A DNA stretch of 15,774 nucleotides from Flavobacteriales bacterium (GTDB lineage Bacteria; Bacteroidota; Bacteroidia; Flavobacteriales_D; Sanyastnellaceae). Positions 1 to 6,408 of this stretch are shown here, one piece after another (position 1 is the first letter of the stretch; the number at the start of each line of letters is the position of its first letter). The position numbers and the translations under genes are program-made. A model generated the notes under the pieces. That model worked only from the letters and a program-made list of their open reading frames with translations. It did not search any database and was not told the DNA's origin. The stretch spans positions 1 through 15,774 of the forward strand of contig JANRAA010000261.1 in the NCBI GenBank assembly GCA_030728235.1. The letters run 5' to 3'.

Positions 1-1
1 T

Positions 2-286
2 TATTGCGGCGTGTATCCAGGCAGCGATGGGGAAGGGAATTATTACGATTTGCGAGAGGCGAAGTGGACCAATGCGATGCCCGGACATTCAGACATGCTC
101 GACAGAGACAATGCCTTGTTGTGGTTGCGTTTGCAGCACCACGATTTCGAAAGCGTGCGCAGCATCGGTATGTCGTCGGCACAACGCAGATTGATGCTCA
201 ACGCCGCCATCACCTTTTTGCATTGCCATGTTATTGGGGCGAAAGAATTAAAAAGTGTTGAGGTGTTGCGCGAAGTGTTCAGTTAA
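2..286 (+). CDS. recO: DNA repair protein RecO, C-terminal end (5' truncated by window edge)
   Basis: This is the last 94 codons of a gene that begins before the window; the reading frame is open from base 2 to a TAA at 284-286. RecO works in the RecFOR pathway, loading RecA onto SSB-coated single-stranded DNA during gap repair and recombination. The call rests on the C-terminal signature: the protein ends in KELKSVEVLREVFS, which fits the usual RecO ending 'LKSLEVLREVF', preceded by a helical stretch with the pattern expected of the RecO C-terminal domain. The zinc-finger and OB-fold parts lie outside the window and cannot be checked. holB starts 27 bases downstream on the same strand, so the two may be co-transcribed. 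Identification by remembered family pattern only, moderately sure. Confidence 0.75.
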   Translation, partial: YCGVYPGSDGEGNYYDLREAKWTNAMPGHSDMLDRDNALLWLRLQHHDFESVRSIGMSSAQRRLMLNAAITFLHCHVIGAKELKSVEVLREVFS

Positions 287-300
287 GCCAAGTGAAATGT

Positions 301-308
301 TACTTTTG
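301..308 (+). promoter_or_regulatory. Bacteroidota -7 promoter element (TACTTTTG) just upstream of holB
   Basis: TACTTTTG matches TAnnTTTG, the Bacteroidota primary sigma factor -7 consensus, at all six fixed bases. No clear TTG was found at the -33 position. With the usual 4-7 base distance, transcription would begin at about 312-315, on top of the GTG start codon at 314, giving a leaderless or nearly leaderless mRNA. A read-through transcript from recO is equally possible. Confidence 0.45.
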
Positions 309-313
309 TAGCT

Positions 314-1435
314 GTGCTGTTTAAAGATATCATCGGTCATCGGGAGTTAAAAGCTTCTTTGCGAGAGCGCATCCGAAAAGGGATGATGCCACACGCTACC
401 TTGTTTGCTGGTCCGGAGGGTTCAGGAACATTTCAACTGGCGCTGGCTTGTGCGCGTTACATGAATTGCGAAGCACGCACCGAAGATGATGCATGTGGAA
501 CCTGCAATAAATGCGGGAAATACAACACCTGGCAACACGCCGATACCTTTTTCTCATATCCCGTTATTCGTGTAAACGACGAGACCAACAGTGCTGATTT
601 TATTGAGCAATGGCGCGAGATGGTAAAGGCCGATGCCTATTTCACACTCGACCAATGGAAACAGCGCATTACCGATACCAAGCAAATACAAATTTTCGTT
701 TCTGAAGTCCCCGTTATCACCAAAAACCTATCGCTCAAAGCTTACGAAGGCGGACCGAAGGTTCAGATCATGTGGATGTTGGAAATGATGAATGAGAAAG
801 CCGCCAACAAGATCTTGAAGATATTGGAAGAGCCACCGTCGGATTCGTTTTTCATGATGACAGCTCAAAGTGCGGATTCCATTTTGCCTACGATATTGTC
901 GCGTGTGCAGTTGGTGAAGGTGCCGGCTTTGTCTGATGAACAGATTGCGGAGGCATTGCAAGAAAGGCATGGGTGTGATGCAAAACGCGCCATGGACATC
1001 GCCTATTTGGCGGATGGAGATTATGCGAAGGCCGTACAGATTTTCAGCAGTACCGATGACCAGACCGCCTTTTTAGCCCAGTTTAAAAATTGGATGCGCG
1101 CGTGTTACAAACGAGATGGTAAGGCCATTGGTGACCTGTCGGCAATCGTTTCGAAGTATAGCCGCGACGCGCAGCGACAGTTATACGACTATGCTTTGCA
1201 TTTCACAAGGCAGTGCATAGTTTTCAATTACGGACAAGTAGAGCTCGCCCGATTTACTGCAGAAGAGCAATCGTTTGCGGAAAATTTCGCGCCTTTCATA
1301 CATCACAATAACGTGGTTGCCATTAGTGAACTATTCAACGCTGCTTCGCAGGATGTTGGGAGAAACGTGAACGCCCGGATTGTTTTCGTAGATCTTTCTC
1401 TCAAGCTACACCGACAGTTGCACCGCAAGCATTGA
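314..1435 (+). CDS. holB: DNA polymerase III clamp-loader subunit delta prime (HolB)
   Basis: This encodes a 373-residue clamp-loader subunit that, with the DnaX subunits and delta, opens and loads the beta sliding clamp in the replisome. The N-terminus (LFKDIIGHRELKASL) is the standard start of this AAA+ family. Residues 33-40 (GPEGSGTF) are a P-loop without the essential lysine, and no DEA-type Walker B is seen, as expected of delta prime, which binds but does not hydrolyse ATP. Cys52, Cys61, Cys64 and Cys67 form the zinc-binding module. NKILKILEEPP and the following ILSRVQ (the 'SRC' sensor region with its arginine) are also typical. The GTG start is chosen because an in-frame TGA lies at 293-295 and no ATG intervenes. 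It sits 27 bases after recO and upstream of ricT, the same holB-yaaT order as in Bacillus subtilis. Confidence 0.9.
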   Translation: MLFKDIIGHRELKASLRERIRKGMMPHATLFAGPEGSGTFQLALACARYMNCEARTEDDACGTCNKCGKYNTWQHADTFFSYPVIRVNDETNSADFIEQWREMVKADAYFTLDQWKQRITDTKQIQIFVSEVPVITKNLSLKAYEGGPKVQIMWMLEMMNEKAANKILKILEEPPSDSFFMMTAQSADSILPTILSRVQLVKVPALSDEQIAEALQERHGCDAKRAMDIAYLADGDYAKAVQIFSSTDDQTAFLAQFKNWMRACYKRDGKAIGDLSAIVSKYSRDAQRQLYDYALHFTRQCIVFNYGQVELARFTAEEQSFAENFAPFIHHNNVVAISELFNAASQDVGRNVNARIVFVDLSLKLHRQLHRKH

Positions 1436-1450
1436 GGTTATCTTCAATGC
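1429..1450 (+). other. Small stem-loop overlapping the holB stop codon
   Basis: GCATTGA at 1429-1435 and TCAATGC at 1444-1450 are perfect inverted repeats of 7 bases with an 8-base loop; the left arm contains the holB TGA. No T-tract follows, so it is not a canonical intrinsic terminator. It may protect the transcript 3' end or be chance. The remainder of the 1436-1558 gap shows only the promoter motif at 1512. Confidence 0.3.
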
Positions 1451-1511
1451 GATCTTGAAAAAGCGTTCAACGACATGTAAATTTCGATGTGAACAAAGCA
1501 CGATTCATTTG

Positions 1512-1519
1512 TACCTTTG
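1512..1519 (+). promoter_or_regulatory. Bacteroidota -7 promoter element (TACCTTTG) for ricT-gldH
   Basis: TACCTTTG matches TAnnTTTG at all six fixed bases and lies 39 bases before the ATG at 1559. It predicts a start of transcription near 1523-1526 and a leader of about 35 bases. The motif overlaps the TTG codon (1517) that would otherwise serve as an earlier ricT start, which argues for the ATG. The -33 TTG is not clear. Confidence 0.5.
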
Positions 1520-1558
1520 ACAAAATCCGAAGAAACGGATAGAAAACCGATTTGTGAT

Positions 1559-2974
1559 ATGGGATGTTCAAGTTGTTCAAACAATAGTAGCGGTTTACCA
1601 AACGGCTGCAAGAATAACGGAGCCTGTGGAGTAAGTGGTTGCAATAAACTAGATGTTTTCGATTGGTTGGCTGGCATGCAATTGCCCGACAATCAAAAGC
1701 CATATGATGTAGTTGAGATGCGCTTCAAAAACCGCAAAGCATTTTATCGAAATGCTGAAGGATTGGAGTTGCAGATTGGAGATGTAGTAGCCGTTGAGGC
1801 GTCGCCCGGACACGATATCGGGGTGGTTTCTTTGACCGGTGAATTGGTGAAAATGCAGATGCAGCGGAAAGGGGTGAAAGACAACCTCGAGATTAAAAAA
1901 ATCTACCGTAAAGCGCGTCAGGAAGACATTGAGAAATGGCAAGCCGCAAGAGGACTTGAAAAAGAGACCCTCACACGGGCACGTGAAATAGTTGGTGAAG
2001 TTGGCCTAGATATGAAACTTAGTGATATTGAGTTTCAAGGCGATAAAACCAAAGCTACGTTTTACTATACGGCAGATGACCGTGTTGACTTTCGCGAACT
2101 GATTCGTCGCTTTGCTGAAGCTTTCAAAATCCGCATTGAAATGCGACAAATTGGAATGCGTCAGGAAGCTGGCAGATTGGGTGGTATTGGGTCGTGCGGT
2201 CGTGAACTGTGCTGTTCTACGTGGTTGTCTGACTTCCGGTCGGTATCGACTAGTGCGGCGAGGTACCAGCAATTATCGCTTAACCCGCAAAAGCTCGCTG
2301 GACAATGTGGTAAGTTGAAGTGCTGTTTGAACTATGAGTTAGATCAGTACATCGAAGCCACGAAGGAGTTTCCAAGTGGAAATACCCGACTGGAGACCGA
2401 GAAGGGAAGACTGTTGCATTTCAAAACCGACATCTTCAAACGTGTGATGTACTTCATCATCGAAGGTGAGTTTGGTGCTTCGCCGGTGGCCATCGGACTG
2501 GCTGAAGTTCTTGAGATTATGGAGATGAACAAGAAAGGCATCAAGCCAGGTTCATTCGAAGAATTCGTTATCGAAGAGGAGTCAGAAGAAGATGAAATTT
2601 ACGCGAACGTTGTTGGTCAAGATAGCTTGACGCGCTTTGATAGAAAGAAGAAGGCGAGAAGAAAGCCAGACAACCGCAATAAGGCACGCCAAGGTGGTGA
2701 TCGTCAGCGTGAAGCCCGAACAGAAGATGGCCCGAAACCTGTTGCAGAGGGTGGAAACAAGCCTGATAACAGGGGCGATAGAAAACCACAAGGACAACGG
2801 CCGCAGGGTCAAAGGCCACCCGGCCCGAAGTCTGAAGGAGATCGCCAGCCACGTTCAGAGAATCCTCGCAGTGAAGGCGACCGTCAGCCACGTGAAGGCG
2901 GAAAACGACGCAACGACCGCAGAAGGAATGGCCCGAAAGGTCCTCGTCCGGATGCGCAACCGAACAAAGAATGA
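1559..2974 (+). CDS. ricT: PSP1-domain protein RicT/YaaT family with a long basic disordered tail
   Basis: A 471-residue cytoplasmic protein of the PSP1 family. In B. subtilis RicT (YaaT) is part of the Y-complex with RicA and RicF, which carries iron-sulfur clusters and affects RNase Y-dependent mRNA maturation; the role in Bacteroidota is less clear. Visible: a cysteine-rich N-terminus (MGCSSC, then GCKNNGACGVSGCNK), the PSP1 body, and the conserved pairs GSCGRELCC and CGKLKCC. The last 110 or so residues are a low-complexity Arg/Pro/Gly/Asp tail with two EGDRQPR copies, absent from B. subtilis RicT as I recall it, so probably a disordered RNA- or protein-binding extension. I choose ATG 1559 rather than the in-frame TTG at 1517 because the TTG lies inside a promoter motif and the family starts at MGC. 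The stop overlaps the gldH start by 4 bases (ATGA). Confidence 0.87.
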   Translation: MGCSSCSNNSSGLPNGCKNNGACGVSGCNKLDVFDWLAGMQLPDNQKPYDVVEMRFKNRKAFYRNAEGLELQIGDVVAVEASPGHDIGVVSLTGELVKMQMQRKGVKDNLEIKKIYRKARQEDIEKWQAARGLEKETLTRAREIVGEVGLDMKLSDIEFQGDKTKATFYYTADDRVDFRELIRRFAEAFKIRIEMRQIGMRQEAGRLGGIGSCGRELCCSTWLSDFRSVSTSAARYQQLSLNPQKLAGQCGKLKCCLNYELDQYIEATKEFPSGNTRLETEKGRLLHFKTDIFKRVMYFIIEGEFGASPVAIGLAEVLEIMEMNKKGIKPGSFEEFVIEEESEEDEIYANVVGQDSLTRFDRKKKARRKPDNRNKARQGGDRQREARTEDGPKPVAEGGNKPDNRGDRKPQGQRPQGQRPPGPKSEGDRQPRSENPRSEGDRQPREGGKRRNDRRRNGPKGPRPDAQPNKE

Positions 2975-3429
2975 GAATTGTTTTTTTAGCGTTCGTGGTT
3001 TTATGCTTGGCATCGTGTGGTGAAAAACCCTACACCGAGACCTACATGAGCTTCGATGATCATACATGGAGGGCTGATGTCCCCTTGGTGTCGAAATTTG
3101 ATGTACAAGACACTACGAAGTTTTATGATTTTCTCTTTACGTTAAGACATGGTCAAGACTATGCTTACAGTAACCTCTTTATATTCGTAGAAGTGAGTTT
3201 CCCGAACGGGCGCTCATTGATAGACACTTTGGAATGTGTGTTGGCCGATCAAAGTGGCCGTTGGTTGGGAAATGGTATTGGTGATCTTGTAGACCACAGA
3301 ATACTTCTCAATGAGAAGCGCATGTTTCCCATTAAAGGACCTTATGAACTCACTATCACGCAAGCCATGCGTGATAGTGAGTTGAAAGGGGTTTATGATG
3401 TGGGGTTCAGTTTAGAGAACACCAAGTGA
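2971..3429 (+). CDS. gldH: Gliding motility lipoprotein GldH
   Basis: A 152-residue lipoprotein. GldH is one of the Gld lipoproteins needed for gliding in Flavobacterium johnsoniae; its exact role is unresolved, and it is also present in some non-gliding Bacteroidota. The sequence shows a short signal peptide with lipobox LASC (lipidated Cys16), then family hallmarks: FDVQDTTKFYDFLFTLRH, the YSNLFIFVEV strand, DTLECVLADQSGRWLGNGIG and QAMRDSELKGVYDVGF. Its ATG overlaps the ricT TGA as ATGA, so translation is probably coupled and the two form an operon. The gene ends one base before the stop codon of the convergent gene at 3430. A 15-bp perfect inverted repeat lies within its last 90 bases (3347-3383). 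Confidence 0.92.
   Translation: MRIVFLAFVVLCLASCGEKPYTETYMSFDDHTWRADVPLVSKFDVQDTTKFYDFLFTLRHGQDYAYSNLFIFVEVSFPNGRSLIDTLECVLADQSGRWLGNGIGDLVDHRILLNEKRMFPIKGPYELTITQAMRDSELKGVYDVGFSLENTK
3347..3383. repeat. 15-bp perfect inverted repeat inside the gldH 3' end
   Basis: AACTCACTATCACGC at 3347-3361 is followed by a 7-base loop (AAGCCAT) and its exact reverse complement at 3369-3383. It encodes residues of the conserved ELTITQAMRDSEL segment of GldH. A second, smaller hairpin, CTTCTC-AAT-GAGAAG, lies just upstream at 3304-3318. The stem would form in either transcript direction and sits 44 bases before the point where two convergent genes meet. No T-tract follows on either strand. The structure is certain; its function is not. 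Confidence 0.85.
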
Positions 3430-3666
3430 TTAGTTAGCGAGAGTCGGACGTTTCAGTTTTATCACAATCAGTCTGATTAGCAACAGCCACGGCAATAGGT
3501 GCCAAAGGAAATCTAACCAGTCCATAAATGCCATGCCATTGGCACCTCCAGCGATCCATCTGATTTTCCCCACCAAGTGAGGTTCTGGGAAAAATGGTGC
3601 GAGTCCCAATGTCAGGCACATCAAGATCACCATCTTCCAATCGTTGAGAATGTTCGAACCTCCCAT
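3430..3666 (-). CDS. Small conserved membrane protein, function unknown
   Basis: A 78-residue protein starting MGGSNILNDWKMVILM. It has two hydrophobic segments, roughly residues 10-24 (MVILMCLTLGLAPFF) and 48-70 (LDFLWHLLPWLLLIRLIVIKL), and the loop motif PFFPEPHLVGKIRW. I recall similar short Bacteroidota proteins with a PEPH..GK.RW loop; some carry the database name 'RND transporter', which a protein this size cannot be. The start is fixed by context: the ATG shares its A with the TAA of the upstream rhodanese gene (TAATG), so translation is probably by reinitiation. A longer version starting at 3699 would overlap the rhodanese gene and is less likely. Probably an inner-membrane partner of the rhodanese unit; no function is assigned. 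Confidence 0.75.
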   Translation of the reverse strand: MGGSNILNDWKMVILMCLTLGLAPFFPEPHLVGKIRWIAGGANGMAFMDWLDFLWHLLPWLLLIRLIVIKLKRPTLAN

Positions 3667-4106
3667 TATTTGGTAGTAGGCATTCCGGCAGATGACCAAG
3701 CACGGAAACCGCCGTTCAGGTTATAAACTTCCATAAAGCCCATCCCTTTCATTTTGTCCATGGCCTGACTGCTGCGTCCACCAGCTGCGCAATACACCAT
3801 CACAGGCTTGTCTTTCGGCAACTCAGCAACCAAGTTTGCGAAGTTAGGATCGTAAAAATCAATGTGCTTGGCAGATGGAATCATGCCTGCGGCTGTTTCT
3901 TCTGGGGTGCGGACATCGAGCACAGTAGCTTCTGGGTGGTCAGCCATCATTTGATTAAAGGCGGCTACATCTACATCTTTCGCTACAGAAGCTTGTGCAG
4001 ATTCAACCACGGCTGCATCATCCGCCGGTTGAGGCGAAGAAGGAGTTGAGCAAGAAGTAGCAGCTACAACTGCCAAAAGGAATGCGATATTCATGACTTT
4101 TTTCAT
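3666..4106 (-). CDS. Rhodanese-domain lipoprotein
   Basis: A 146-residue predicted lipoprotein carrying one rhodanese (sulfurtransferase-like) domain. The first 19 residues form a signal peptide ending in AATSC, a relaxed lipobox with Cys19 as the lipidation site. A Ser/Pro/Ala-rich linker follows to about residue 45. The rhodanese domain then runs to the end, with DVRTPEETAAGMIPSAKHIDF (substrate-side DxR and the 'GxIPxAxxI' signature) and the active loop CAAGGRS with catalytic Cys106 and Arg111. Such domains carry a persulfide on the cysteine and can move sulfur to thiol acceptors or cyanide; the periplasmic substrate is unknown. The start at 4106 is preferred over upstream in-frame starts to 4196 because it begins the signal peptide. 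Upstream lie a CRP/FNR-like palindrome and an inverted repeat. Confidence 0.85.
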   Translation of the reverse strand: MKKVMNIAFLLAVVAATSCSTPSSPQPADDAAVVESAQASVAKDVDVAAFNQMMADHPEATVLDVRTPEETAAGMIPSAKHIDFYDPNFANLVAELPKDKPVMVYCAAGGRSSQAMDKMKGMGFMEVYNLNGGFRAWSSAGMPTTK

Positions 4107-4123
4107 AGGTATATAAATGTTGA

Positions 4124-4151
4124 ATGCCGTTACAAAAGCATGTAACGGCAT
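4124..4151. repeat. 11-bp perfect inverted repeat in the leader of the rhodanese gene
   Basis: ATGCCGTTACA (4124-4134) and TGTAACGGCAT (4141-4151) are exact inverted repeats with a 6-base spacer, 18 bases upstream of the rhodanese ATG. No T-run follows in the minus-strand direction, so it does not look like a terminator for the upstream operon. It could be an operator at the transcription start or a leader hairpin. Confidence 0.8.
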
Positions 4152-4152
4152 C

Positions 4153-4160
4153 CAAAGTTG
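4153..4160 (-). promoter_or_regulatory. Possible -7 promoter element (CAACTTTG) of the rhodanese unit
   Basis: On the minus strand CAACTTTG differs from TAnnTTTG by its first base only. It would place the transcription start near 4146-4149, inside the first arm of the 4124-4151 inverted repeat, with a leader of about 40 bases. Support is weak because of the mismatch and the lack of a -33 TTG. Confidence 0.3.
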
Positions 4161-4181
4161 AGGGTATTTTTTTAATTCGCG

Positions 4182-4197
4182 TGTGACACGAATCACA
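4182..4197. promoter_or_regulatory. CRP/FNR-family-like palindromic operator, TGTGA-N6-TCACA
   Basis: TGTGACACGAATCACA has both half-sites of the classical CRP consensus without a mismatch. It lies between the stop codon of the PLD-fold gene (4204) and the rhodanese start (4106). Relative to the start site predicted from 4153-4160 its centre falls about 41-43 bases upstream, the position used by activators that overlap the -35 region. The Bacteroidota have CRP/FNR-family regulators, but whether one here reads this sequence is unknown. An overlapping smaller palindrome, CGTGT-G-ACACG, is also present. Confidence 0.45.
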
Positions 4198-4203
4198 TGG
4201 GCC

Positions 4204-6396
4204 TTATTGGCGAATAAACTTTGTTTGAGAAACAGCAGTATTTCCAGCTACTTCAAGCATGTAAACACCCGTTGGCAAATTTGAGACATCGAAACGTGAA
4301 GTTGTAGCATTCAGGTTTTGTGTCATTACCACTCTTCCGTTCATATCGTAAATGGTAGCCGTTCCAACCATGTTGTTGTTGTCGGTACGCACCAAAGTCA
4401 TAACATCAGTAACAGGGTTTGGATATACAAGTAGAACACCCATTTCATCGTGTTCTTCAACACCTACGCCAAGGTCGGTCAACATGCCATAAAACTCCTG
4501 GTAGTAGAGGTTTGCAATGCGTGCATCGTGCACGATAACAGTGTTTTCATCGTTTACTGTTTCAGCCGACGACGACCAGTTGTGAGAACCGGTGATAACC
4601 ATCGGGTCAGATAGAGGCTGACTTTGGTCGATGATGCCGTATTTATGGTGCAACTGACCAGGAACAGATTGGTGCGAGTACACTGTAATTCCAGCATCCA
4701 AAAGCGGTTGATATTCTGAACCTTGAGAGTTTATTTGCTCAATAATTCCAATCGGGTTGATGAAGATTGAAGCGCCAACTTCCATGATGGCAGCAGCAAG
4801 ATCGTCACGCGTGAAAGCCAAAAGTGAGAAGTACATATCGTACCCTGTAGTCAAAATCGCTTGCTCAATAGCGCGTGTTGTTCCATCGGTAGGTGAGAAG
4901 TACACCTCAACAGGGGTTCCACCTACGATGTAATTTTTTGGTGTGTTGATGGTTTTATCGGCACCAAATTTTGCGTTTGCCGCATCAGGCTGCGCTGCAG
5001 AAGTACCCCACATTTCTTCGAACTCCAAGCGGTAACCTCGAGCCATACTTTGATCTTGGAAAATGATGAGGTTGTTCGGGTCGTCTACAAGGTTTTCGTT
5101 GGTGAAGTTGGTTGACCCAGTCAAAACGTATGCGATGTCAGCATATTCAGCATCGATGATAGCGAATTTGTTGTGCATACCGCTCCCTGTGTCGTCTGGA
5201 CGGTAGTGAACAGGAATTCCAGAATTGAAGCTTCCAATACCGATATTGGCATTCGCCCCGTGCGCAATGTAACGAATCTGAACGCCATTGGCTTGCGCCT
5301 GGTTGATCGCATCAACGAGCAAGGTATTGTTGATGTTGTAGATTGCGAAATCAATTGTGTGCTGAGCACGGGTGATGTACGCAGCAATGGTATCATTCAT
5401 GTCGGCGCCAATATTAATGGCGTCTTCAATGGTTGCAACGCTGTTGTTTACTGTGCTATTGAAGTAGGCAAGAATCTCACCTGATGACTCAGAAACGGTA
5501 GCATACGGACGAATAGAAGAGGCTGTAGACTCACTGTTGATTGATGATACAACACGCGCGTAGTAAATGGTACCAGGCTGAAGACCTGTAATAGCGAGCG
5601 CATGGTCGGTGGTTTCAGTTGCATTGCTTACTTCTTGACCGAGCGCTGCTGTTAGTCCGTACTCAATTTTTGAATCTCCAGCGATGTCAGTCATCCACTC
5701 CAACGTGAAACCGCTGGTGGTAATGTTTGTTTGTTCTACTTGCGTAGAGATACAAATTGCAGAAACCGATTGAAAGTCGTCGACGTTGCGCGGCAAAATT
5801 TGGTAACCAGCAACACCAGCAGGGTCGAATTGAGAAACGATACCAGTGAGGATGGTTTCGCATGGAGGAAGCAATTCCCCGATGAGGACGTTTCCTGTGC
5901 GGACATAAACAACTCCAGATTCACCGTTAGCAACGTATGAATAGGTGTTATTTCCGGCAATGGCGATACCGCCTTGAGCGAAAAATACGTTTTCTACTTC
6001 AACCAACATGCCTTCGTACGTCTCATTGACTTCGCTTGGCGTTAGAACGATTGGGTTTGGAAGAGGGTTGCCAGAGCTATTGATAACAACTTCAGACAAA
6101 CTTGGACCTACTTCTAGAAGTCCGTTGAACTCAGTTAAAATACCAGTAACAGAGATTTCATCACCGGGCATTGGCTCAGTGAAAGAAGCCCAGTTGGTAC
6201 CTGGGTAGATAGCAATACCAGCTGTACCATCTTGGATGTAGCGTATTGAACCCAGTGTGCCGTCGTTGGTAACTATACCTGTTACGGTAACCTCTTCATT
6301 GATCACGAAGTTCGTGCGGGCATCAAGGATGTCGATTTGTGCCGTAACTGTTATCCCCAACAGCATTGCCAGGGCGAGCGTAAGATTTTTGATCAT
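4204..6396 (-). CDS. T9SS-secreted phospholipase D-fold phosphodiesterase with OB-fold and Fn3 domains
   Basis: A 730-residue secreted protein. In order: signal peptide (1-20, ending VTAQ); one or two OB-fold-like domains of the kind attached to extracellular nucleases (about 28-212; EVTVTGIVTNDGTLGS, YIQDGTAGIAIY, GYQILPRNVDDF); a fibronectin type III domain (about 215-300; TSGFTLEWMTD, LQPGTIYYARV); a tandem PLD-fold core (about 325-645) with HKD motifs His408-Lys410-Asp415 and His583-Lys585-Asp590, each followed by TGSxN; and a T9SS type A sorting tail from about Tyr658 (YPNPVTD) to the end. The paired HKD motifs form one active site that cleaves phosphodiester bonds; members act on phospholipids or nucleic acids, and the OB folds favour nucleic acid (inference). 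It should be exported by Sec, then T9SS, to the cell surface or medium. It is the last gene of a three-gene operon, 12 bases after the TonB receptor gene. Both catalytic motifs are intact. Confidence 0.88.
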   Translation of the reverse strand: MIKNLTLALAMLLGITVTAQIDILDARTNFVINEEVTVTGIVTNDGTLGSIRYIQDGTAGIAIYPGTNWASFTEPMPGDEISVTGILTEFNGLLEVGPSLSEVVINSSGNPLPNPIVLTPSEVNETYEGMLVEVENVFFAQGGIAIAGNNTYSYVANGESGVVYVRTGNVLIGELLPPCETILTGIVSQFDPAGVAGYQILPRNVDDFQSVSAICISTQVEQTNITTSGFTLEWMTDIAGDSKIEYGLTAALGQEVSNATETTDHALAITGLQPGTIYYARVVSSINSESTASSIRPYATVSESSGEILAYFNSTVNNSVATIEDAINIGADMNDTIAAYITRAQHTIDFAIYNINNTLLVDAINQAQANGVQIRYIAHGANANIGIGSFNSGIPVHYRPDDTGSGMHNKFAIIDAEYADIAYVLTGSTNFTNENLVDDPNNLIIFQDQSMARGYRLEFEEMWGTSAAQPDAANAKFGADKTINTPKNYIVGGTPVEVYFSPTDGTTRAIEQAILTTGYDMYFSLLAFTRDDLAAAIMEVGASIFINPIGIIEQINSQGSEYQPLLDAGITVYSHQSVPGQLHHKYGIIDQSQPLSDPMVITGSHNWSSSAETVNDENTVIVHDARIANLYYQEFYGMLTDLGVGVEEHDEMGVLLVYPNPVTDVMTLVRTDNNNMVGTATIYDMNGRVVMTQNLNATTSRFDVSNLPTGVYMLEVAGNTAVSQTKFIRQ

Positions 6397-6408
6397 TTTA
6401 TATGTTTA

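Noticed and set aside
4..261. An 85-codon frame overlapping the recO end in another frame
   Set aside because: Its Arg/His/Gln-rich translation is not protein-like, and the recO frame explains the region.
1517..1558. TTG at 1517 as the ricT start
   Set aside because: It sits inside the TACCTTTG promoter motif and would add residues not typical of the family; ATG 1559 starts with the family's MGC.
2568..2891. A 107-codon minus-strand open frame opposite ricT
   Set aside because: It is antisense to the low-complexity tail of ricT; the open frame follows from the biased composition of that region.
4124..4151. An intrinsic terminator for the LTD-TonB-PLD operon
   Set aside because: The stem is good but no T-tract follows in the direction of transcription.
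4107..4196. A longer rhodanese protein starting at 4196
   Set aside because: The added 30 residues would precede an obvious lipoprotein signal peptide, and the DNA there carries palindromic regulatory sequences.
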